Assembly (NCBI GenBank): GCA_027924645.1
Contig: BSBN01000334.1
Coordinates: 7,434,501-7,498,500 of the forward strand
Origin: Cunninghamia lanceolata
Lineage: Eukaryota > Streptophyta > Pinopsida > Cupressales > Cupressaceae
Direction of reading: 5' to 3'
DNA: 64,000 bases
A program made the position numbers and the translations under genes. The notes beneath the pieces were generated by a model that saw only the letters and a program-made list of their open reading frames with translations, ran no database searches and was not told where the DNA came from. Positions 23,301-36,810 of the stretch are shown here, piece after piece. Every line of letters starts with the position of its first letter. Within the stretch, counting starts at the first letter, position 1.

Positions 23301-26300
23301 ATGAGTTCTTTACCATACCTCTAGTATGTGGTCTTGCAATGTTAAGGCTTGACAGTACAAGCTCTATTTTCTTTGTTGACCAATCCTCAATTTTATGATT
23401 TGAAAATTTTATTTTCCATAAAATTAAAATTTCAAAGAGTAGACCCCTAATTGTTTTTACACCTCACACCACATTTCATAATTTCTTTGTAGTTTATAAA
23501 TTTTAGTGCAAACTACATAGAAGACCTAAAGTCTAGTTTGTAAACCATAGTTTGCTGTTACATTTTAATTTGTAACTTTTACTTCCATTCTAGATTACAT
23601 ACTAGACCTAAACCCTACTTTGCAAACTTTACTTCAGACTTCATTTGTAATTTGTAATTTTCATTAAAAATTACAAACTGGATCCAAATGTTGATGTGTA
23701 ATCCTTAGTTTAGTTATACTTTACAATTTAGAATTTGTAAATGTTTTCAAACAACAAAAGGCCCAAATTTTGGTTTATGTAGAAATAAAATATACTTGTT
23801 TTGATCATTTTCACTTTTACAACTTGGGAATTTAGCCTCGATTAGCATTAGAAATTAAGCATTCGATTTTAAAAAGATCCAATAAATGTAATGTCAATTT
23901 CATACAGTTTAAAGATGGAATTTTTACACTGACTAGATTTTAATCTCCATGAGAATATGGAAAGATTGTTGATTTAAATTAACCCATTTTCAATATTTTT
24001 CACTTGAGTTTGACCTCTCCTACCAAGATGAAGTAGGAATTGAAAGGTATCATCTTAGCATCAAAATTCTTAACTTACTAAATGTGATATATTCTAATCT
24101 TGGGTTGGCGAAATTTCACATAAGGATGAATGTAGATACTAGGATTACTCAAAAAATTAGAGCTTGAAGTTGAGTGGAATAGTGCAATCTATAGGGTTTC
24201 TAGTTATAGTCCAAAATATGGACCTAGTTATGACATGCACTCAATACTACAACCCCAATCTTCATGAAATCAAAAATTCAAATGTAAAACTAGTGTTATT
24301 GTTCCAATGCTAGTATATCAAAAAACTATTTGGACTCTCCACAAGAAAAGAGTATGTCACAATCGCTATAGATCACCTAAGAAAATACCTAGAGTTCATA
24401 AATTTAAGAGTTAGCTCATTAAGCCAAAATCCTCCTCTATTAAGCTCCCAAAGAAGCTTTATTGGAGCATGTTCTATGAGGATGTAAATGACATTACTAC
24501 ATTATTAAATAGAACAACAGAATAAGAAATGGATAGAGAACTTCAGTCCTAGATGTACTAATATATAACTAAGATCTTAGTAGGAAAAGAGTCCATTGAT
24601 TGGACTATAGTGATCGGTGGCAAGTTGCGTGAACAATTATCCAATGTGGACGAACTAAGAAATTATAGATGACCTCATACCTAGTTTATGGTTTATGGTT
24701 TACCTAGAAGACAATAATTCTCTAGACTTCAAATAGTAGGTGTTATGGGACAAGGACAACGAAACATGTATGAATATTATCCCTAGCTCGAGATCAAGCA
24801 AAGTGCAAAGTCATTCTTGAGGGTTAATGATACCTTAATTTTTTATATTATTAGAATTTAGAAAGGATATTATACCAAAAACATTTCTATGAAAGCAATA
24901 GAAAAGATTAACGGATGTGACAACTATTATATCCAATTTTCTACCTTTACCTATATCATGGTTGATGTTTTTGATAAAGCACGAAAGAGACTTCTCTGAT
25001 ATGTTAGCGATAAATTAATACTTTATGAGTCATGTAGATATTATTAGAGGTTCAAAAGTTGCGTTCAAAAATAAAAGTAAGAAGGGCCTCATTCCCAATT
25101 TCCATTAATAAATATTATTGTTCGATAGAACAAGATGGTTAGACTTCAGAAATTGAGATGGCACAAGTAAAATTGAAGCTTTATGATGCATGAGATTTGT
25201 TTAACCCAAGGTTAAACATATAGGGGTTAAAGTTTATTTGTAAACGTAAGGAAAGATTGGAGGATTTTTGCGGAAACTATAATAAAGAATTTTAAGTCAG
25301 GAAAGGAGGATATTCTTGTATGACTAAATATCAATTAAAGATGTTTCAAAAGTAAACTCTTTCCAAGAGAAGTCAAGGATGATAGGAAAGTGCTATATTT
25401 GTACTAGGAACAGGATCAAATTTGTAATAAGCCACTTGCCAGAGTTCCTTGGAGTGAAATGGAATACAAGGATATTCAACAAAATACTTCAAGGGTTATT
25501 ATTTAGAGTAGTGAATGGATGAATAAAATGAAAATAAAGCTCAATTTTCTAGTTGTAGACTCTTCTCAAAGTATAATAGTTCAAATCAAATAAGATCATA
25601 TATCTTCTCCTTTTCAATACCCTAAATCTCTTCCACCTCCTCCTTAGAGGTCTCCACCTATAATCTCATCCAAGGATGTCCATAAAAAATCACTAACTCC
25701 ATCTCCTCAAAGGATACTAGTCCCATCACCTAAAAGAACTCCATCTTCTAAGAAAACACCTACTCCTCCTCGCAAGAAATCACCAACTTCATCACCTTAA
25801 AGGAGATTAATGCAATCACCAAGGAGAACACCTACTCCTCCTTCAAGGAAGACACCTATCTCATTAGTGTAAGGAACTCCATGGGAACTCCACTGAGAAT
25901 GCCAACTCAACCTCCCAAGAAGATACTTAGAAAATTATACTAATCAAGACAAGGTCCATATATTTAAAATACACCTTAATGGTTGGATTAGATAATTGAA
26001 CAAAAGAAAAGGGTAATGAAGCCTCTAGTGGATGAATTTGCTCAACTTCCATACATGAATATGAAACCACATAAGGGCAAGGTCTACAATAATTATATAC
26101 ACCCTAGGAGTTAGGAAAGCCTAAATTATGACTCCCTTGCTAGATGTGCCAAAAATAGAGATCTAACTCTCAAAATATATGGTAACTATAGTTTATAGGA
26201 AAACCATCAAGGGAAGACGGGGAAAAAATGGTCAAATCATCAATTTTTTGGATGATCTAGAAGATGGAAAATGAAAAAGCAGCCAAACAAAAGGTAAAAA

Positions 26301-26758
26301 ATAAGGTAGCTTATCTCACTACTTACATTGATAATTTTGTTGGTCTAGTTGATTCTTCTATTGTATTCCTCTATCATAATCCATTCCTAATATAGATGAA
26401 GAAATACCTATTGCAAGTGAATTGAGAAATGTTTTAATGGTCACTCACACATGGAGCAATGAGTTGCTTGCACTTGGGTGCAAGGCAATTGAGGGAGTGG
26501 TAAATGGATGTAGTAATTTTTCTAAGGAAGACGATGCCATAAAAATAATAGAGAAAAATGTGGATGAATAACTAAATGATTATCCATATACAATAGAGAT
26601 AAAAAATCTTGACTTCCATGTTTTGGTGAATGAAGGAATTTTGGATGGTCAAGAATATTATAATCACTCAAAATGGACAAAAGTTTACAAGTTTAGAAGG
26701 GATATTATAAGAGAGTGCAAGAGTAAGTTTTATACATCATATAATGTTATGTATTAGG
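23301..26758. other. Unresolved degenerate transposon-derived sequence
   Basis: No element boundary or intact ORF is visible. 23480-23760 has loosely repeated TTTGTAA / TAGACCTAAA words. 25590-25930 reads on the plus strand as a Ser/Pro/Lys-rich protein (repeats like SPKRTPSSKKTPTPP and SPRRTPTPP) broken by stops. 26375-26750 has another plus-strand reading of about 125 codons (SELRNVLMVTHTWSNELL) with few stops that ends at the insertion point of E. I place the right part tentatively in element G, the host of E; the left part may hold the lost 5' LTR of A. Confidence 0.4.
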
Positions 26759-29225
26759 TGTAAGTATGAGAAATATAAATAGGCCTACATGGTGGCCCGA
26801 GGATGAGTTATAGTCCTAATCACATACATGTAAGGATGAATATATATAAACCTCTCAACAATGTTCCTCTTGGTGATGTGTTTTGGTTTATTTTTCATTT
26901 TGTTTATTCTTTCCTAACCTCTTGACTATCCTTAAAAAATCTTCCAAACCTTCTAGCTAGTCTTCCAACAAAAGTTTGACAAGTCACTTTTGTTACTCTC
27001 TAGCCATGATAACCACACCAATCCACTTCACAATAGGGGAAATTCATGTTTCCTAGGGGCATTTTCATCATTTATATCCTTTCTAGAATAATCTAATTAA
27101 TCTCCCAAGTCCATCCCTAACTTCATTTTAATGTCTCTTTTTTCCTTTCTAGGTTACCCCCTATCATTGTAGGATCTCCATCTAGGCAACCCTATATCTA
27201 ATTTAGGATCTCCAAGGGTGACTTTCCATGGTGAAAGGGGCAACCCACCTTACAAAGACCCTATTCCTAATTTGGGGATGCAAAAATAATTTTCATCCTT
27301 GCTAAACCATTCTCTATTCCAAAAACCACCCATATAAAACTTCTTCTATGGGTCACCCCCTGATTGTAAGAGCTCCCCCTAGGTGACCTTGCCACTTAAG
27401 CAAGATCTACAAGGGAAACATTCCTTAATGAAAGGGGAAACTCACTTATTGAAATGGAAGATTCTTTCATCTTTGAAATTGTGTGATTTCTTCTAGTTCT
27501 AGCCCAAATTTGATCCAAATTGAGCAATGATTGCATGAGTCACCTTCCCTAACTAATAATCAACTTCTCTTGACTGATTGAAGACTGCTAGTCACTCCAT
27601 TTTAACTCAAATTTTTACTCATCTCTCATTCAATATCATGCCAACTCCATTCCTTCTTCTATGAAATGATATTAAGGATAGTTCACTCACAATCAAACCT
27701 ATTTCACTATTGAATCAAACTTGTTAACTCTTAAATGAAATGATTTAACTCTCCAATCATCTCCACCATTGTTGTGCTTTTCACACCTATAAATACCCCC
27801 CTCATCCATCCATTTGGTGAGGTAAAATTTACTATTCTTCCTTTTCTTTGTCTCCATAGAATTTGTGCTCATGTAGGACTTTGTGAGCCTTTTTAATATT
27901 CACATTTATCTTCTTAGCTCAAATCCATTGCACTTCATAGGAATTCGTATGCCCATTTTATCTCAAATATTCAAATCTTCAATCCTTAGTACTTTGTAGG
28001 AAATATTTACCCATTAGTTATTCAAGCTTCCATAGATTCTATTTAATTTGTTTTTCTCTCATTTACTTTTGTCACTAGGAGGAGGACACCACTACTACAA
28101 AGGGGGAGAGAGAGAGAGAGTGTTTCTAGAAAAAACTTTTGAGGGTTCAATCCAAGCACTACCATATTTAGCATACTACGCGCTTTCAAATAGTCGTTAG
28201 ATCGCACTCTTTCTCTTGGGAAAGTAATCTTTGTAATTCTCTTTCCTTGATAGGATTTTCTTTAATTTAATTAGAATCTATTTTCTTCAATTCATTAGAT
28301 TAGCATTCATTTCAATTCTCACATTTTCAATTTCCTAGATTAGATTCAAAAATACTTTCACAAAAACCAAAATAATGCATAGGATTAGCTTGCATCTTGG
28401 AAAATGCATATGTTTGCATATATATTTCAAATTTTAGCTAATTAGACAATTATTTATTTATTTATTTCAAAAAATAATTAAAAATCATTTGCATACATCT
28501 TAGATTGCATTACGTAAAAAACACAAAAACATTAGAAAATATAGAGATAAAAACCCTCGATAACATCATGAAGTGCACCTTAGCATGAAGTCAAAAAAGT
28601 TTAAACACGAAGAAACCATCAATCACATCATGAGGTACATATCAACATCAACATCATATGTATTCAAGATACAAACAATATTTCCTCTATTTCCAATGTG
28701 CCCTAGCATTAGGGAAGTTTGATTGAATCCATCATCGATGAGATTGGGAGAACTTTATGTATCCAATTCAACAATATAATGTTGAACATACAAGGGAAGA
28801 ACTAGAATGCCAACAACATATTACAGATCAACAACCATTGATTCAATAGGTCTTGAGAGACCAAGAAAGGAGACTAGAAGGACCAAAATTCCACAACAAA
28901 CATAATAACCTTTGTGGTAGGTTAGCGAGACTAAGGTATGTGACCCTTAGGGTCATATATCATAACAACTACAACAAAAATTAAACATCTCCACCGAAAC
29001 AACCATCCAAAGATACAAGTAGCATGAAACCCAACCATCCTCTATGACATTGTGCTTCCTGAATAAAGAGAGCAGGACAACCCCTTCATCCCACCTTTGC
29101 TCCACCGACTCTTTCCACATAAGAAGCAATGACTAGGAGGACACTTTTAGCAAGGAGGAAGGTTCATGTGCTATGTTAGACCGTGACTCACCTACAAAAT
29201 TGAATAGGTCACTTTCCAAATGATG
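26759..29225 (+). mobile_element. Element E: 5' LTR (about 2.47 kb), gypsy Tat/Athila-like
   Basis: The block starts TGTAAGTATGAG and is repeated at 36811-39240 plus 47853-47902, with clear but considerable divergence (well above 10% by eye), so E is older than D or J. Similarity stops near TTCCAAATGATGCA. The preceding five bases TTAGG match TGAGG after the other LTR (47903-47907) at four of five positions. The right end is placed within a few bases. A GA-rich microsatellite-like run (28106-28124) lies inside. Confidence 0.75.
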
Positions 29226-29510
29226 CATATTTTGGTGAACTTGACATGAACAAAAAAAATTATGATGGGCTCTTTTGCATTTCCACATGCTTCTTTCATT
29301 CCATATTCATTTTTCATTTCCATCTTGATTTCATGGTGTTTCCCACACCCCCAAACTAGAATAAAGTTACATAGTGTCCACGGCAATATACACTCCAATG
29401 AAACTAGAACATGTTCAAATTCAATAGCTCTGATCTCAAATCGATCAAAGTCCAAAATCAAAATTAAAGGGCATCCAACAAGAGCCCCACAACTTCAACC
29501 AAATAAAAAC
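29226..29510 (+). other. Element E leader
   Basis: Lies between the LTR end and the gag ATG. The first bases (TATTTTGGTGAACTTGACA) occupy the primer-site position, but I could not assign a tRNA. The small ORFs on both strands are not supported. Confidence 0.4.
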
Positions 29511-30188
29511 ATGGCAAGTGAGTGTTCAGTCTATGACATGTCAACAAGATTGACCCATAACAAGACATATCATAATGGCCATAACCAAATGGATAATGAG
29601 GTGAACCATCAAGAGAATATCTTACAAGAATCTTGAGAAGCACACAAGTCCCTCCATATAGCACATCATAATAAAATATCTACAACATATCAAGTGTCAT
29701 TAGAAATAACAAATGGGGTTACTAAAACTCCAATGCAAAGCAATCCATCTCAAGGTAGAAAAGATCAAATAATATAAGAAGCCTCAATCACAAACCTTAT
29801 GGAAATGTTGGTCCTTCAAATAAAGGTGCTTGAGGCTAGAAATGCTGAACAATATTGCCAAAGAAAAGACAAGAAAATCCTTTCATTGACAAGATCGAAT
29901 CAAACCATGAGGCAACCAAAACTCCTAGTCATCTAATCTTTCATTCCCACAACACAATTAGTGAATCATCCATGCCTCCCTTGCCCTCATTATATGACAT
30001 GACAAATTTCAATCAAATCATTGAGATTCCTATGACACAAAATCAACCACAAACAATCCCACCCAATTTTCAGTAAATAAACATGACACTATTTTTTAAT
30101 CCAACCATTTTTGGATATCAATAATCTAGTGGTGAATTGGAAGATTCTCTATCAAATTCCTATTCATAATAATACTAAATTGTTATAG

Positions 30189-30689
30189 AGGCTTAATACC
30201 AGATGGAGTCCTCTAATTCCTAACTGGCTGAAACTTAACTTTGATGGGGCTTCTAAGATGGATGGTACATCTAGTGGGGGAGGGATCATAAGAGATGACA
30301 AAGGGTGGATGGTTGTTGTCTATGCTGGCAGTCTGGGCTATCAAAGCAATAACTATGCGGAAGCTACTGCTCTTCTATGGGGGATTAAATTGGCTATATC
30401 CCTTGGCATCAGGAATTTGAATATCCAGGGGGACTCTAAAATGGTTATTGATGTAGTTAACAATGTGTCGACTATTGGCATTAAGTTGAGAGATATTATT
30501 AGGGATATACAAATTCTCCTACAGAAGATTCCCAATTTGGATATCTCCCATATTTACCGCAAGGGTAATGGTGTTGTAGATGCCTGTCCCAAACTTGGAC
30601 AAAGGTATTCAAACTGGCATTGTTGGCGCCAATTTGGTCATATCCCTTTAAATCTTAAGGGTCTCATTCTAAAGGAAGTGACAGGTTAA
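30189..30689 (+). CDS. RNase H (RVT_3 type) domain fragment
   Basis: The frame is open from 30189 and includes KLNFDGASKMDG, GGGIIRDDKGW, NNYAEATALLWGIKLAI, LNIQGDSKMVIDVVN and YRKGNGVVDACPK. The four acidic residues expected for RNase H catalysis are all in place: Asp in FDGAS, Glu in YAEA, Asp in GDS, Asp in VVDA. This is the plant RNase H-like domain common at the C-terminus of LINE ORF2 and in relic reverse transcriptase proteins. No RT lies upstream here, so it is a truncated fragment. It is well preserved: about 165 codons with no stop. Confidence 0.75.
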   Translation, partial: RLNTRWSPLIPNWLKLNFDGASKMDGTSSGGGIIRDDKGWMVVVYAGSLGYQSNNYAEATALLWGIKLAISLGIRNLNIQGDSKMVIDVVNNVSTIGIKLRDIIRDIQILLQKIPNLDISHIYRKGNGVVDACPKLGQRYSNWHCWRQFGHIPLNLKGLILKEVTG

Positions 30690-30699
30690 GGATGAGTCA

Positions 30700-32420
30700 G
30701 ATTTCTTAGCAAGACAGCTCACTTTGTCAGTTCTTTGGGAGGGTGCTAACGTGCCTCTTCAAGTACAGGTTTTTTTGTACCTTCTTACTTGTCATTTCTG
30801 CTCCTTGCATTCATAAGGCTCCTAGGCTGCTTGATCATTATGGTGCTTGCCGTGTAATTATGATTAAGCATGGGATAAGCACAAGTCATCTTTGTATGTT
30901 TTCACATATTTATGATAATGCATACTATTTTATCACTAGCTTCATTAGCCTTGATCAAAAGAATAATGTTACCGTAAATACGACTGGGGAGATTTGGGGT
31001 TTTTGTGAACTGCTCTGTATTTCCGCCATGGGTGGCGATAGAATCAGAACAGAACCTATGTCTTGCTGTGAGTTCAAAGACAACCTGGTGGTCTGGCATT
31101 ATTGCAAAGAGGGTGGGATTAGTCCCTATTTGGAGTGGCTCAACAGATATAATGAGAATTTATTTGAATAGTTTGCTAGGTCTTGGCAGAACCAGCATGT
31201 TTCTATGGGCGGAATTAGTTTTGAAATTTTTGAAAGTGTGATTGCTATGGCCATTGGTATGTCTACTCAGGGGATTAAACTGCAAAGGAAAACTAAAATT
31301 GCGGACCGTTCCAGTCCGAAGCTCTTTCTTGGAGTTGATGAAGAATTAGTCCCCTATCAGGGGGATTTTACAGAGCCAAGCTGCTTGAGCCTTGGGACGA
31401 TGTGTGTTTTCTCCTCATGAAGTATTTCACCCTAGAGGGGCGCTTCACCAAGTTTTACAACTATCATCTCCCCCTTTTGAATCATTTTCGTCGCAAAGCT
31501 CATATTAGCTTTCTTTTTTATTTGCTTTCTTCCCTGGAGCACTTTGTCCTTAGGGTTAGAGCTAAACTAGATAAGAAACCTCTGAAGAAACCCATCCCCC
31601 TTCATCAGGGCCTTATCCTCTGTCTTTATAACCACCATATTTCCCTAGAGCCAGCAAAGGCTATTCAAACCAATAGTGGGGAATTATCTTCTAACCCTAA
31701 CGATCTTCTTGGTGTTGAAGAACCATGCCCTTCCCCTATTCCTACTAAGACAAAAGAAGTTTCTTTTTCTACTCCTGAGGAGATTCCCATCGATACTCTG
31801 GGTTCTACTGTCAGTTTGAAGGGAAAAAAGAGGAAGACTCATGCTGGCGAAATGGGCACAGGGGGGCTATGATAGGGACCCCAAAAAATCCTTGTAGGAC
31901 CCCTGTGGGACATAGTAGCAAGTCTCATTCATCTGCTAAGGTTATTAAGGATGGTTTCTCCTCAGGAGTTAGGCGGTCGGGGTGAATTTTTGGCAAACCT
32001 GCTCCAAAAGAAAAACTTATTGATTATTCTAAGAGCGCTTCTGAGGAATCCTCGCAGGGGGATGAGGATAAAGATATGAATGTTCAAGAAATCTCTGAGG
32101 ATGCTGATGGTAAGAAGGAGACGCAAGAAATTGGGGCTACTATTGAGGATGCTGCTGATTCTGCTGACAATGCTGGCAAAGCGGGTGAGATGTTTATGGA
32201 AGAAGCTGACAATGAAAGGGACACTGATGCTGGCCTAGGAGCTGAAATTGTGGTTCTGAGGGCTCACCTTGAGAAACTGGAACAAAACCTTTCCACTGTG
32301 CTCAGGAATTCTATTTTCCTCAATGTTTCTATGCTGCAAAACCTGGGGGTTACTGTTACTGCTGACAATGATGATCTTGCTAAGAAATTGGATGACATTA
32401 TTAAATCTAGGGTTCAGTAA
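30700..32420 (+). pseudogene. Unclassified transposon-associated ORF downstream of the RNase H
   Basis: Three overlapping frames give one broken protein: 30743-31420 (one TAG at 31169), about 31380-31872, and about 31990-32420. The middle part reads EPWDDVCFLLMKYFTLEGRF, then YHLPLLNHFRRK. The C-terminal part is acidic and Ser/Ala-rich with a leucine-rich helix (LRAHLEKLEQNL) and ends in TAA. At 51.6-52.6 kb a different element carries a protein with EPWSFVILYIMKFITYKGQY at the matching place, so this is a recurring family. I do not recognise a catalytic domain. Function unknown. Confidence 0.55.
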
Positions 32421-33850
32421 GGAGAGAATCTACCTCCTTAGTCTTTGCTTTTATATTGATGATACTTTGCTACTCTGTATTTACTATCTTAGTTTATAGC
32501 GGTTGGTTTTGCTGTTTATGTTGGGAAAACAGTATTTGATGTATCTGGTTTAAGGCACTTTTTGTGCTTGTTGCCTTTCTGGCCTCTCTACATTTTATAA
32601 GGGTTCAGCCCCTTGTTTAGGTACCTTATATTATCAAAAACAATCTAGCATACCCTTCCAACAATTGTAGAAAGCTCCACTTGTAGGGATAATATTTCAA
32701 GGAACAAGACCCTCTACATATAACCCCTCTTACAAACATACCTCGAGTATTTAAGGTAGCCTCTTGACTACAACATTCGTCATGTCATGGTACAACATCA
32801 TCTCCCTAATCTTCCAAAATTCAAAGGACAGGGTGGTCCTGACTCACATATCAAGGCCTACATTAGAGTAGTGCAGGAACTCCTTCCGTGGGATTAGGTG
32901 GTAGTCAAAAAAATTCCAAAGACTTTTGAGGGTATCACTCTAGATTTGGACTATTAACTTCTAGAAGCATCAATCCACTCTTTTAGGAAATTTATCAATC
33001 AATTTGTAGTTGCCCTTGACATAAAAAAATATGGGAAAGATAGGAATACATGAAAACAACGAGATAGTCATACATTTTATCACAAGATGGAGGAATGTTC
33101 TCTATTCTTCAACTAGCACACCAAAAATGGATCATAAGGAGCTCTATGATCTTTTTGTACATTCCCTCAATAATGACATATGAGAACAAGTCCACAAACT
33201 CCATTATAAATGATATGAAGAAAAATTTAAAATTTCCCTTAGAATTGACCAAGCTACTATTGATAGAAAAAGAAGGGTGTATGATGCTAATGGAAGGTTG
33301 GTAAACCATGATATTAATAAAAATCCTTTGAAAACAATCCAAACATAGATGGGTCAATATGCACTTCACTATCTAGGAACAACAAATATGATTACAATAG
33401 TCATAGGAATTTGGGGAACCAAAATTTCAACAATTATCCCCTAAGAATCAACAAGTAGTCATAAAACAATCATTGTAAACCTTGAAATTACAATAATGAC
33501 AAATACAACTCATTTCACATGAGAAGGGGCATGATATCAAGTCATGTTAGGGGTATCATCGCTTCATATCAAACCTCCTAGAAGATCAACCATTCATGGA
33601 CACATTCTCGTAAGATGAAGGAAATAGCCCCTAGAATTGTCAAAACACCTTCGAACAAAACAACTTAGGCCTTGTACAATTGGACAAAGATCAAGAAGTT
33701 TGTATTATCCAAGGAACAAGATGACTAGATGACACCCCTAGTAATTCAAAATTTTCTCATATGTTAGAACTTCTCAAGAGTTCTCCTACACATAAAAATG
33801 CTCTCCCAAATGAAAAGTGTTCTTTTTCAACATTGGATTTTGAAAAGTTA

Positions 33851-34245
33851 TGCTTAGACATCAACATATCTAAGAAAAGTGATCTCCACCTCTATTTGAT
33901 AATCCAAGTTTAAGGTTATTCTATCAAATGTGTAGTGATCATTGATGGGTCTACAATCAACATAGTCTCTTTCTCTCTTATTCAAAGAATGGGTTATGAT
34001 GAAAATCAAATCACATGAAAGACTTCCATCCTTAAAGTTCATGATAACCCAAGCATTCAAACCACGGGTAAAATCAATCTTCAAATCACATTTAGTCCCA
34101 AAACACTCCCAACTAAATTTCACATCATCAATGAAGAAACCACTTACAACATGATCCTAGGAAGGCCTTGGATCCATAGGATGAGGGATGTTCCCTCCAC
34201 ATATTTCAAGAAATATACTTCGTACAAATGGGAAAAACCCATGTA
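33851..34245 (+). pseudogene. Element E: aspartic protease remnant
   Basis: The plus strand reads DGSTINIVSFSLIQRMGYD, then after a stop a helical stretch, ending YNMILGRPWIHRM. The DG(G)S..N protease active-site pattern and the downstream ..LLGRPW..  block are typical of Tat/Athila/Ogre-type gypsy proteases. Stops interrupt it. Between here and 34690 reverse transcriptase, RNase H and the integrase core are missing, a large internal deletion. Confidence 0.65.
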
Positions 34246-34689
34246 ATTAAAGGATACACTGATCCTTTTAGTCTTTATAGAGTTGAAGAAGACAAAAAGA
34301 AGGGAAAGACTATAAAAACAACTAGTGACCCAAACATCAATAGTTTTGAAATAGGAGAGATATCTAAACAAATAAAAAATATAGATAAGACCTCAAAATT
34401 TACAAAGGAGGGTGCAATAGGAGAATTGCCCTTCAATCCTCACTCGAAAAAATTATTATGATCCATTCAAATTAGAAGCCATTCCTATCGAGCCAGATAT
34501 GAGCATTCATATTCTTGAGACCACCACTAAGCAAAACGAAGAACACTAACCCACACCAAAACTAGGATAATCATCACTAATTCCAATTTCCCCTCAAAAT
34601 TTTAAATAAATCATAGGAACTCAAAAAGAACAAAAATGATAAATAAATGGGGTAAACTATCACACAATTAATTATGTGAGTGCACAACA

Positions 34690-34915
34690 CTCCTCAATGA
34701 GTTCAAACACATTTTTACACCAAGTCTTTAACTATCCTTGCAAAGAGTTTCAAGTGAAGCTTAGACTAACTTGGATAGGTCCATACAGAGTTAAGGAAGA
34801 TGATACAAATATTTCTTACCTTTTGTGCATTATGGAAGGAGAAGGGTTTAGTATCTCAAAACTCTATAAAAACTATAAAATGCCAAAATTAAAAAAAAAA
34901 AAAACTCAAAAACAT
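34690..34915 (+). pseudogene. Element E: integrase C-terminal remnant
   Basis: The frame reads KLRLTWIGPYRVKEDDTN, then SYLLCIMEGEGFSISKLYK. This matches the end of gypsy integrase (K....W.GPY.V.......Y.L....G.....N...LK.Y). It follows directly on the protease region, which shows that RT to integrase core was deleted. A lysine/adenine run follows. Confidence 0.6.
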
Positions 34916-36797
34916 ATAAAAGGTACACAACTCCAATCAATTTTTTTTTTTGCATTTTTTATTCTATTCCACCATGCATTAGTGAGTGGGATTATCTTGA
35001 TTTATTTTTGTCTTAGTAAAGAGTATAAAGTTGCTTAGGTATAGGTTGACCCTTTGAGTCTTTGTGATTCCTTATGATCATATTTACCACCAATCATTCC
35101 CCTATACATTTCCCAACAAGTTTAAATGGAAGCCAAGATAGTAGATTTACATACTAAGCCTAGTCTTAACAAATAATTATGTAAGTCCAAACAAAGTCGG
35201 TACTCAAACCTAGAATACCTAATAGAAGCTTGCAAGTAGACCTTCCCGATTCCTCCTCAGCAAGAGAGAAATTTGACTGGATAGTGGAAAATCTTGGTAG
35301 TTCTCAACCCCTTATCTTTCCTAGCCAAAAATGTTTGGGGGATCATAACTCCACATCAAGCAATAAAAAGGAATAGAAATGCAAAAAAAAGAGAAAATAC
35401 AAAAAATGAGAATTAAAAAGATGTTGTAAAATACAATGAAAAAAATAAACAAAAGAGAAAAATAAACATGAGAGAGGATTATTTATATCCATACTCTCGG
35501 GTGGAGATAAATCTAAGATTGAAGCTAAAAGGGTGGCATCCATCAGAGAAAATAAAAAAAGAGAGGTATAAAGCACACACACACGAGCTAGGTAAATCCA
35601 AGAGTCTAACTGTCTTTAGGACCATCTTTTTCTCTAGATCCTTTCCTTTATCATAGGTCTATCTTGTTGGTCATCTCTAATATAAGTCTAGAAGGTACCA
35701 ATAGAATTTTCTACTTGTCTAAGTTGAAAACTCATCAAAATGTTTTTTCTAGATAAAGATCAGTGTTTAGCCTTTTGTCAAATTAAATTTATAAATTGTC
35801 ACATCTCCCTCCCATTCCCACTTGACTACCTAATAAAATTCTATCTGAGAAGTTTAGTATGTCTTTCTATACCAAATCAACTTGCAATCCTCTAGATAAA
35901 AAATCCTACTAAAGAGCATTCACACTATTTGTTCCACTTTCATACATTTCAAACATATAAAACAATAAAACATGTCATAACATCATGGAATTCATAGCAC
36001 TCAAAACATACTACTTTTATTTCATATTTGTGAATCACATCTAAACACATTACATCTCATTCATATTAGAAAAAAGACAAAAACAAATTGCATCATTCAT
36101 GTGTGATCATAATAGGTATCCATTCTCATAAGAAAAATAAAAGTTCTAGCAAACCATATACACAAGAGGAAAATTAAAGTAAAATATGTCAATTGAAGCT
36201 ACATATATATCTCAACCAATCAGGTCTCACAACAATATGTGTAAAACAATGTCTGGGCACAAGTCAAAAGAGAAAAAATATGCATTCAAGCATGCAAGTC
36301 TCCCCATGCAAGGTGGCAAGGGTATAAATCTATTCAATAAACTTAAGATCTGAAGGAATGTCAAGTCAAATCTTCACAAAATCTTTGGAAAAACCATAAA
36401 AATTAAAAAGTTGAAAAACTTAAAAATTGTGAAACCTCAAAAAACCCTAAAAATGAAATGCATTCCTTCAAAATTTGCAATAAAAGGAGAATATCTTCTT
36501 CTCTACTCTAGCTTAGCATGTGTTAATCATCCTTTGGTTCCTTAGTATAGGGTTTTGTCTATGTTTAGTGTGTCTACATCCTTATATATCTCCATGAAAA
36601 AAAGGTGAGATGACTAAGGTACATTCACAACTAATGCATCAACGATACGTCTTCTCATTTCCATTTAAATACTTATTTCAAAATATATCATTATGTAAAA
36701 CTAATATGTTTAATTTTAGGTACAAACATGGGACAATGACAATAGGTAAATCCTAGTTCAGGAATTGTATGTATCCTTCATGTAGACTACCATCCTC
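34916..36797 (+). other. Element E: 3' non-coding region
   Basis: About 1.9 kb between the end of integrase and the polypurine tract. It is A/T-rich with homopolymer runs (34928-34960, 35380-35460). A GTTTGGGGGA purine tract at 35333-35342 resembles those found after pol in Athila/Tat elements. No supported ORF. Confidence 0.5.
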
Positions 36798-36810
36798 AAG
36801 AGGGCAAATA
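36798..36810 (+). other. Polypurine tract of element E
   Basis: AAGAGGGCAAA immediately before the LTR start TGTAAGTATGA at 36811, as expected for plus-strand priming. Confidence 0.5.

Larger units (their letters stand above)
30130..32641 (+). mobile_element. LINE-like non-LTR insertion inside E gag
   Basis: AATCTAG occurs on both sides (30123-30129 and 32642-32648); removing the insert rejoins the E gag text. The 3' end has the plant-LINE style: a T-rich tail with CTTTTTGTGCTTGTTGCC, then ATAAGGGTTCAGCCCCTTG, then a simple TATCAAAAAC tail. The insert begins inside or just before an RNase H domain, so it is probably 5'-truncated. It carries an RNase H ORF followed by a second, unrelated ORF before the 3' tail, which is not the usual LINE order. 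A chimeric transcript is an alternative explanation. Confidence 0.55.
29511..33850 (+). pseudogene. Element E: gag remnant, split by a LINE-like insertion
   Basis: From ATG 29511 (MASECSVYDMS) the frame reads an Asn/His/Gln-rich N-terminus, a heptad-rich stretch (LVLQIKVLEARNAEQY) and, after the insertion at 30130-32641, LPNLPKFKGQGGPDSHIKAYI near 32810-32870. The last matches the start of plant gypsy capsid domains (FP.F.G...P..H...F). Further capsid and nucleocapsid parts are broken by stops and shifts; no zinc knuckle survives. TAA, TGA and TAG stops all occur, in contrast to D and J. Confidence 0.6.
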
